From IMG/VR virus record IMGVR_UViG_3300042887_001892, positions 1 through 28,362 of that record: a stretch of 28,362 nt of DNA, one strand, 5' to 3'. Position 1 is the stretch's first letter; every line of letters starts with the position of its first letter. The notes under the pieces are model-generated. The model did not search any database. It saw nothing but the letters and a program-made list of their open reading frames with translations, and was not told where the DNA came from. This document shows, piece by piece, positions 23,942 through 28,362 of this stretch. The translations under genes and the position numbers were made by a program. This DNA is from a virus.

Positions 23942-24345
23942 TCCCGATTAGATTCGTCCCTCCTCCAAACCTCTTTTTTCTTCTTTTGAAATTCAACATC
24001 CATTTCAATCGGTTCATCATCCATCATGAAGTAAACACAAGCCAAATCTTCGTAATGCTGCATTTCTGCTATGCGTTTGATTCGACCTTTGATGTTTTGC
24101 CCGATAGCAATACAATCCTGCTTTAGTTGCTTGATGTCATTGATTGTCATAGCGCGGTCGATTAGTTCAGACATCATGTTATCAAGAAAGTCCTCAGATA
24201 TCCCCATCCTGATGTATAACTCCTGTATTTCGGCCTCCATGTAGCGTTGATAAAGGATTTCATCCGCCTGATGGATTTCATAAAACTTATGGCCGTCTAT
24301 GACCTTAACGGGTTCACGCCTCAGTTGTGGGTGTATTGCCTCCAT
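23821..24345 (-). CDS. Tail assembly chaperone, G-like product (174 aa)
   Basis: It is the gene ahead of the tape measure. The product is helical and highly charged (QADEILYQRYMEAEIQ; AMTINDIKQLKQDC). Near its end, codons GAT TTT TTT ATC contain a T7 slippery run (- strand, 23941-23935) in the X XXY YYZ phase, allowing part of the ribosomes to move to the -1 frame. Lambda G and GT behave this way and coat the tape measure during tail assembly. The start at 24345 overlaps the preceding gene by 32 bases. Call by position and slippery site. Confidence 0.65.
   Translation of the reverse strand: MEAIHPQLRREPVKVIDGHKFYEIHQADEILYQRYMEAEIQELYIRMGISEDFLDNMMSELIDRAMTINDIKQLKQDCIAIGQNIKGRIKRIAEMQHYEDLACVYFMMDDEPIEMDVEFQKKKKEVWRRDESNRDFFITKAFAYINNSADISNSDILAVFQAVKERQSQLPTLD
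23935..23941 (-). promoter_or_regulatory. T7 slippery heptamer for -1 frameshift
   Basis: Seven T on the - strand lie so that the gene frame reads xxT TTT TTT, the canonical X XXY YYZ phase, in which both tRNA-Phe can re-pair after a one-base shift. Both frames are open around it. A second, weaker slip site (GTA AAA GAG, 23859-23851) lies further on in the overlap. Confidence 0.65.
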
Positions 24346-24592
24346 TGGTTAGTTTGTTTAGTTGTTCTGTGATTCGGTCGCGTTCAGTCCCGGGCTTGTA
24401 ATACGGCAGGATATAGTTCAGAATGCCGGGCCAACCATTGATGATATAAGCAGACCGCATGCGTTGATAGTGGTCAAGATGTTTAACCGCTTGGGGCATC
24501 TTTCCTGCTTCGATTAGTACATTTTTAGGCAATAGCTTTGCCATGTGCTTCATCTCAACTCTGACCTCCTTAGTTATGCCTGCTACAATCAT
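24314..24592 (-). CDS. Small protein of the tail module (92 aa)
   Basis: A basic, helical product with EVRVEMKHMAKLLPKN at the start and a hydrophobic-aromatic stretch (YIINGWPGILNYILPYY). It is coupled to the lipoprotein gene before it by a four-base overlap and overlaps the chaperone gene by 32 bases. Its place suggests a tail assembly role, but no family is recognised. Confidence 0.6.
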   Translation of the reverse strand: MIVAGITKEVRVEMKHMAKLLPKNVLIEAGKMPQAVKHLDHYQRMRSAYIINGWPGILNYILPYYKPGTERDRITEQLNKLTNGGNTPTTEA

Positions 24593-25083
24593 GCGCGGTT
24601 GTATCTTACTACGTTAAAAACGCCGTTATGAATCAGTATCGTATCTGTGTTGTTATACAGCCTGAGTTGAAACAATCCAGTCATGGTTGTGTCTGTTATT
24701 TCTGTGAATTCGATATATGAACTACCATCACCATGACTCATTGTATAACCGATGTTATCATGCTTTGCCCATGCATAAAACGGTCGCTGTGGACACGTCC
24801 AGCTATCTGAATCGCTATAACAACCGGTTGTGAGTGTATCGGTAACGATTTGAAATGAAACCCCGTTGTATGCATTACCGGGCTGTGCTTGACTGAATAC
24901 AAACGGCTGGCATGCTGTAACAGACCCCAACCAACCAAAGTTCCCTGTTGACCACGTAACGGTATCGGTCTGATTCACAACATAGGAAATCGAACCCGAC
25001 ACAGGCGGTAATTGATAGTTAGGATTGCTCGATTGATTGCATGACAAAGCGAGGGCAAACAGCCCTATTAATAGGTATTTCAT
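24589..25083 (-). CDS. Phage-coded lipoprotein behind the terminase (164 aa)
   Basis: MKYLLIGLFALALSC is a type II signal peptide with lipobox ALSC and Cys15 as the lipid site; the mature part starts CNQSSNPNYQLPP. The rest is beta-rich with four more cysteines (TACQPF; TGCYSDSDSWTC) that could form disulfides outside the cytoplasm. It is translationally coupled to the terminase (ATGA overlap), so it is a genuine phage gene. Role unknown; host-surface change or superinfection block are guesses. Confidence 0.7.
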   Translation of the reverse strand: MKYLLIGLFALALSCNQSSNPNYQLPPVSGSISYVVNQTDTVTWSTGNFGWLGSVTACQPFVFSQAQPGNAYNGVSFQIVTDTLTTGCYSDSDSWTCPQRPFYAWAKHDNIGYTMSHGDGSSYIEFTEITDTTMTGLFQLRLYNNTDTILIHNGVFNVVRYNRA

Positions 25084-26411
25084 AGTTTAAAAGTTTTCAT
25101 ATAGTCATTCAGATAGGTAGTTAATAGATATAGGAATCCATCAGTTAAGTGCATACCATATTCGGTATTGCCTGATGTCTTAAACATCTTATCTTTGCCC
25201 TCCTCAGTCGTAGCTAACTCGATATCAGCTATTAAGTCAACGGTTCCGACTGGGCAAAAGTACAACTTTGGATGGTTTTGCAAAATAGTATTTACAAAAA
25301 TCCTGATTTCCCGCCATGCATTCTCGCCGGAATAGTTGATTTGGCACTTATCAATCTGATTAATACTAATCTTTAACGCCTCCCTTATCATGGTGTACAT
25401 CGTAGCATTCGGGCTGTTAAACCCTTGATTCCGGTTGTGGCCTGATGGGTCGCCGGTTACCCTAAGCACCGCGCCGGGGAAATCAGTAAGTATGCGCTGA
25501 CATAGCTGTGAAATTGTGCAGTTCGGTATCTTGTAGGATTTCAAAACGAATATAAACGAACCCGGAACCAATTGAGAAACCACGCATGTAGCGGGGTCGA
25601 TGTTGAAGTCAAAACTGAGTATCAACGGAAACGCTGGGTTGAACGGTATGCGTTCTGGGTAAACATGCCTTGATTTGTCGAATGCGTAGAACCACGGGTT
25701 TTTGTTTTCAAAGCTATTCCAATCCCCCTCAATCATTCGGGCCTTAATGTCGGGCGGCATTCGATTCCACACCTCCCATTGTTGCTTAGTGTTTGAGGGC
25801 TCATTAGTCGGGCTAAGTGGCACGAATAGTTCCGATTGCGGCAAAGTTCCCGATTTGTAAGGCGTATATATTTCTTTTTTAATCCAACCGGGGTGCGGGT
25901 TGCATGTAGTTAATACAAGTGGGTTCGGTTCATCGGGAATATGCCACGATCCGACACGCTGAAGAACGGCGTTATAATATTCAAAACTCACGTCCTCCAA
26001 TTGGTCAAAGAATGCGCCGTTAATCTCAAGGCCTAAAGTATCGGTGAAATCTTTATCCCTGCTTTCGTTTGCGCCTATGAAGAATATCCGCGCGCCGTTT
26101 GGTTTGTACAACAAGTGATAGTTAGACCTTGATTTACTCCAATGCCATTTCTTTGAGCCTCTAAGTATCTTTGAAAATGTTTCAATCGTTGTGGATTCAA
26201 GGATAGTTAAATCCTTCCTGTGAACGCTCCATTTGCTTAAAGGGTATTGAATTGCAAGGGTAATCAATGCAAGCGAATTGGTAACGGTTTTGCCTCCCCT
26301 AATTGCCCCGCCTGAGTGAATCCTGTTATATGGGTTAAGCCCCTGCGCTGCGCCTATAATGGTTTGGAACAGATTGAATTGTGTGGGCCTATCTTTAAAA
26401 CTAAATTGCAA
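25080..26411 (-). CDS. terL: Terminase large subunit (443 aa)
   Basis: This ATPase-nuclease packages phage DNA into the head. Walker A is GGAIRGGKT (34-42); Walker B lies in INGAFFDQLEDVS (130-142), with Gln after Asp where Glu is usual and Glu139 two residues on. TTCNPH (168-173) is the coupling motif. The nuclease acidic residues are likely in LILSFDFNID (268, 272), RVTGDPSG (321) and MHLTDGF (424). The start codon is TTG at 26411, one base behind the small-subunit stop, as no ATG is near. Confidence 0.9.
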   Translation of the reverse strand: MQFSFKDRPTQFNLFQTIIGAAQGLNPYNRIHSGGAIRGGKTVTNSLALITLAIQYPLSKWSVHRKDLTILESTTIETFSKILRGSKKWHWSKSRSNYHLLYKPNGARIFFIGANESRDKDFTDTLGLEINGAFFDQLEDVSFEYYNAVLQRVGSWHIPDEPNPLVLTTCNPHPGWIKKEIYTPYKSGTLPQSELFVPLSPTNEPSNTKQQWEVWNRMPPDIKARMIEGDWNSFENKNPWFYAFDKSRHVYPERIPFNPAFPLILSFDFNIDPATCVVSQLVPGSFIFVLKSYKIPNCTISQLCQRILTDFPGAVLRVTGDPSGHNRNQGFNSPNATMYTMIREALKISINQIDKCQINYSGENAWREIRIFVNTILQNHPKLYFCPVGTVDLIADIELATTEEGKDKMFKTSGNTEYGMHLTDGFLYLLTTYLNDYMKTFKL

Positions 26412-26412
26412 T

Positions 26413-26748
26413 TTATCCGATTGTGATTTTTGCGCCGTTTGGTAGTTCTAAAACCTGATGCTCTTTGTCTTTGCCTTCGGAATCGGTTTCAGCTATTGGC
26501 GTCACCACTTTACCATAGGCGCGGTCTAAAAGAAGTTCAGCGGCTTTTATGTCACCATCCAAAGCCCGTTTTTTAACCGCTTCCAATATCTGTTCAGCAG
26601 TTTGTATCCCGTTTTTATCTTCGGTGGACATTATTTTTTTCATCAATTCTTTTAATGCTGGCAATTCTTTAGGCCGTCCGTTCGGGTTTCCTGATTGGCC
26701 TTTTTTAAATCTATTGCCTTTACCGACTACATTTTCAGGGTTTGGCAT
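26413..26748 (-). CDS. terS: Terminase small subunit, DUF5681-type (111 aa)
   Basis: The N terminus has GKGNRFKKGQSGNPNGRPK, the hallmark of DUF5681, found in phage small terminases that recognise DNA ends; helices (AEQILEAVKKRALDGD, KAAELLLDRAYGK) follow. I start it at MPNPENV (26748), not at the longer in-frame ATG at 26787, since the promoter -7 element (26790-26797) leaves that ATG at or ahead of the expected RNA start. It sits directly ahead of the large subunit. Confidence 0.8.
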   Translation of the reverse strand: MPNPENVVGKGNRFKKGQSGNPNGRPKELPALKELMKKIMSTEDKNGIQTAEQILEAVKKRALDGDIKAAELLLDRAYGKVVTPIAETDSEGKDKEHQVLELPNGAKITIG

Positions 26749-26789
26749 AAATGGTTTGTTTTTGGTTTGTTTCACTTTGAAATACAAAG

Positions 26790-26819
26790 CAAAGATAAAC
26801 TATATTTCTCAAAACCAAA
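26790..26819 (-). promoter_or_regulatory. Bacteroidota-type promoter for the late operon
   Basis: On the - strand TTTG (26819-26816), an 18-base spacer and TATCTTTG (26797-26790) match the Bacteroidota -33/-7 pattern TTTG...TAnnTTTG. RNA should start near 26783, giving a leader of about 35 bases before the terminase ATG at 26748. It would drive the long packaging, tail and head operon. Confidence 0.65.
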
Positions 26820-26841
26820 CAAGCCCCTAAAAAGGGGCCTG
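26820..26841 (-). terminator. Terminator ahead of the late promoter
   Basis: On the - strand CAGGCCCC, loop TTTTTA and GGGGCTTG form an eight-pair stem (one G-U) followed by TTGTTTGGTTTT. On the + strand the stem has a mismatch and no T tract, so it acts on leftward transcription. It would keep the small-gene transcript to the right from running into the terminase operon. Confidence 0.7.
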
Positions 26842-26879
26842 CTCAGAAATTGATAAAACAACATGAAAACGGATCAGTG

Positions 26880-26910
26880 CAAAGGTAATTAATAGGTTTG
26901 GAATTGCAAA
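26880..26910 (-). promoter_or_regulatory. Second Bacteroidota-type promoter, just ahead of the terminator
   Basis: On the - strand TTTG (26910-26907), a 19-base spacer and TACCTTTG (26887-26880) fit the same consensus. Transcription from it would start near 26873 and meet the terminator about 35-55 bases on. It could make a tiny RNA or feed an attenuator ahead of the late genes. Confidence 0.45.
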
Positions 26911-26925
26911 AGATTTATTTCAGTT

Positions 26926-26942
26926 ATCCGGTAATTCCGGAT
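26926..26942 (-). terminator. Small hairpin behind the 52-residue gene
   Basis: ATCCGG and CCGGAT (six pairs, five-base loop) lie three bases behind the stop of the small membrane protein gene. The following - strand bases are only partly T-rich (AACTGAAATAAATCTTTTG), so it is a weak terminator at best. Confidence 0.35.
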
Positions 26943-26945
26943 GGG

Positions 26946-27104
26946 TTAATAAATCCAAATAATACAAATTAAATCCAATACCATTGCGATATAGATTAAA
27001 TAATTGATTTCGATGTATAGGTTACGTTTCATCTTCTTTTCGTTATGTTCGATTACCGGAACGGCTGCGAAAAGTAGCAGCAGGATTGTGAGGAGGAGTT
27101 TCAT
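26946..27104 (-). CDS. Small membrane protein (52 aa)
   Basis: Too short for routine ORF calling. It begins MKLLLTILLLLFAAVPVIEH, a hydrophobic segment, then a basic loop (NEKKMKRNLYIE) and a second hydrophobic segment (YLIYIAMVLDLICIIWIY) that ends the protein. Two membrane helices with a charged turn suggest a holin-like or host-membrane peptide. The 5' side (AAACTCCTCC start) has no good ribosome binding site, and a 73-base gap separates it from the upstream gene. Confidence 0.5.
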   Translation of the reverse strand: MKLLLTILLLLFAAVPVIEHNEKKMKRNLYIEINYLIYIAMVLDLICIIWIY

Positions 27105-27177
27105 ATGATTATTGTTTTATTTTTATGGTCTGTTATGGCCTTGCGGATTATTGATTGGATGGGCATGGGTTAGTAGT

Positions 27178-27345
27178 TTACAGATGGTCAATATTAATCG
27201 GCTCCCAAGTATGCCCGTCTGTGGTATAGACAAAACGAATCAGGTCATATACGACCATTTCAACATCGGGGTTAAAATCCTTCTCGGCATCAAACCAATT
27301 TGTTAGGAATGGCCGTTGTACGTTTGTTGTTATAAGGTATTGCAT
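27178..27345 (-). CDS. Small hypothetical phage protein (55 aa)
   Basis: Short frame not found by longer cut-offs: MQYLITTNVQRPFLTNWFDA, then FNPDVEMVVYDL, and YTTDGHTWEPINIDHL at the end. The pattern 'FlT.WFd.E..F....MVVyDL....yTtDG..W..i.iDHL' is one I recall from small Bacteroidota phage proteins, so I trust it as a gene. The function is unknown. It starts seven bases behind the preceding gene. The + strand frame over it is a shadow. Confidence 0.65.
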   Translation of the reverse strand: MQYLITTNVQRPFLTNWFDAEKDFNPDVEMVVYDLIRFVYTTDGHTWEPINIDHL

Positions 27346-27351
27346 CGGGTG

Positions 27352-27723
27352 TTATACTAAATAGCAATCTTGAACAAGTGAAACTTCACATTCATGCTTT
27401 GGGGTATTTATTTTGTCAGAAATATAAATTAAATCCACCTCAACGTGACAAACATATAATGTTAAATCATTACGGAAAATAGTATTAGGGGCTTTGATGA
27501 CATCACCAACTTTAACTTCAACTAAAATCTCCTTTCTAATTAGTGTCTTTGATTTGATTGTTCTATTGATAATATCTTTTGTTTCTTTTAAGTTGCAAGC
27601 TCTTGAGATAAACTTATCCCCATTAAAAATTTCGTGCCTGCCGTAAAGTTGCGGGTGATTTGCGTAATAAACATCAAAGCCTTTATATGCCCAATGTCCA
27701 TATCCTAAGTTTTTAATTTTCAT
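27352..27723 (-). CDS. Hypothetical protein (123 aa)
   Basis: The N-terminal half resembles a small alpha/beta domain (GHWAYKGFDVYYANHPQLYG), the C-terminal half is beta-rich with LVEVKVGDVIKAPN. Two cysteines lie near the end. No motif is recognised. It is A/T-rich compared with the structural genes, like its right-hand neighbours, and probably belongs with the early or accessory set. Confidence 0.6.
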   Translation of the reverse strand: MKIKNLGYGHWAYKGFDVYYANHPQLYGRHEIFNGDKFISRACNLKETKDIINRTIKSKTLIRKEILVEVKVGDVIKAPNTIFRNDLTLYVCHVEVDLIYISDKINTPKHECEVSLVQDCYLV

Positions 27724-27763
27724 ATCTTACTTTTTACCGTTATCAATTTGATTGGAATGGTGG

Positions 27764-28069
27764 TTATATACCAATTTGTTTTTTAAATTGTGCATATGAT
27801 TTATCTTGATGGCTGTCAATTATCGCAATCAATCTTTCTAATGGCATTTCAACTCTTATTAAACTTTTTTCTTCTCTGAATAAAAGGCCACTATCAAAAT
27901 AAGCAATAACACCATCAAAAGGATTGTCTATCTTGCTTTTAAAACCATATGTATTTATATAATAGGTATTAACACCCAATAAATCAGCCGCGGTTTTTGC
28001 ATTTTTGGCACAGACCATTTTTGTGATTTGTTGCCCTCTGTACATGGTTGATATTGTATATTTTTTCAT
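27764..28069 (-). CDS. Small hypothetical protein (101 aa)
   Basis: The start MKKYTISTMYRGQQITKMVC followed by AKTAADLLGVNTYYINTYG fits a family of small proteins that I recall from Bacteroidota phages and mobile elements (pattern 'W.VSTkfRG...mV.A.n.keAA.lLgVt..fIn.Y'). The role is unknown; the beta-beta-alpha layout may bind nucleic acid, which is a guess. A/T-rich 40-base gaps flank it. Confidence 0.65.
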   Translation of the reverse strand: MKKYTISTMYRGQQITKMVCAKNAKTAADLLGVNTYYINTYGFKSKIDNPFDGVIAYFDSGLLFREEKSLIRVEMPLERLIAIIDSHQDKSYAQFKKQIGI

Positions 28070-28109
28070 TTAAAATTGTTTAATAATTACTATAATAAAA
28101 GTCTTCACA

Positions 28110-28349
28110 TTAGAAGCCTTTAGGTGTTTCTTCGCCTCTGTCAATGAAGTAATTTTTAATTATTTTTCTGACTTGTTGAATAGCTTTATCAAGGTCTGCA
28201 TACTCTACAATGCCGCTTGTATTATATCCGTTTTCTGACCATATATAAAACTGATTGCTTTCTTCGTTTTTTTCAATTTGGTAAACATCTTCAATCATTG
28301 GTTCTGTGATTGTTACTTTACCAAATCCGATTGTTGTTTGAATTTTCAT
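28110..28349 (-). CDS. Small hypothetical protein (79 aa)
   Basis: The product has alternating charged and hydrophobic residues (MKIQTTIGFGKVTITEPMI) and a C-terminal helix (DLDKAIQQVRKIIKNYFI). Acidic overall. No motif recognised. It is the rightmost gene; its promoter would be outside the window. The region 28350-28362 is too short to judge. Confidence 0.6.
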   Translation of the reverse strand: MKIQTTIGFGKVTITEPMIEDVYQIEKNEESNQFYIWSENGYNTSGIVEYADLDKAIQQVRKIIKNYFIDRGEETPKGF

Positions 28350-28362
28350 TTTCTTATTGTTT

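Noticed and set aside
26749-26787. Longer N terminus of the small terminase
   Set aside because: That ATG lies at or ahead of the expected RNA start of the late promoter.
26858-26865. Leader peptide of about 30 codons (ATGTTGTTTTATC... on the - strand) running through the terminator
   Set aside because: No composition bias typical of attenuator peptides and no coding support; kept only as a remote option.
27112-27306. 64-codon + strand frame
   Set aside because: Antisense to the 55-residue - strand gene, which has a recognisable pattern.
1-28362. CRISPR arrays, tRNA genes, insertion sequences, phage integrase
   Set aside because: I looked for regular short repeats, cloverleaf patterns, transposase and integrase motifs on both strands and found none.

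Overview
The window looks like part of a tailed phage or prophage (Caudoviricetes, siphovirus-like because of a single long tape measure gene) of a Bacteroidota host. The host call rests on promoter-like sites of the Bacteroidota type (TTTG, 18-19 nt spacer, TAnnTTTG) around the terminase, on the near absence of Shine-Dalgarno sites, and on gene families I recall from phages of that phylum. No integrase, tRNA or attachment site is visible, so free phage versus prophage cannot be decided. Product names rest on motifs and gene order; no database search was possible.

Left arm, + strand (2-3588): the end of an SNF2-type helicase, a beta-class DNA methyltransferase and two small genes, one with a possible helix-turn-helix. 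Then comes the most unusual stretch (1906-2823). Two tiny genes are bounded by three imperfect inverted repeats that look like integron attC sites, plus an orphan half site. Two of the four relevant genes end inside a repeat, as cassette genes often do. A D12/Dam-like adenine methyltransferase, with an atypically strong Shine-Dalgarno sequence, follows the last repeat. No integron integrase is present.

Right arm, - strand, read from right to left (28349-3752): five small genes of unknown function (two too short for routine ORF calling), then a promoter, a terminator and a second promoter, then terminase small and large subunits. The tail module follows directly: a lipoprotein, a small protein, a tail assembly chaperone with a T7 slippery heptamer and a -1 frame extension (like lambda G/GT), the tape measure and three tail or tail-tip proteins, with a second lipoprotein after them. 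Only then comes the head module: portal with a four-cysteine zinc-finger-like insert, MuF-like protein, two small acidic proteins, scaffold and probable major capsid protein with a terminator behind it. Connector and completion genes, further structural genes and a lysis group (membrane and coiled-coil protein, small holin-like protein, GH19-type endolysin) follow, closed by a second terminator. Behind it lie a small HExxH protein and a calcineurin-like phosphoesterase. The two arms converge at a hairpin near 3735.

Thus packaging, tail and head genes form one long late transcription direction, split by internal terminators after the capsid and lysis genes, while the left arm carries DNA metabolism, modification and accessory genes. 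The points most worth checking are the attC-like cassettes in a phage, the slippery tail chaperone, the 45-codon open frame directly after the scaffold stop, the tail-before-head gene order, the zinc-finger-like portal and the two phage lipoproteins.
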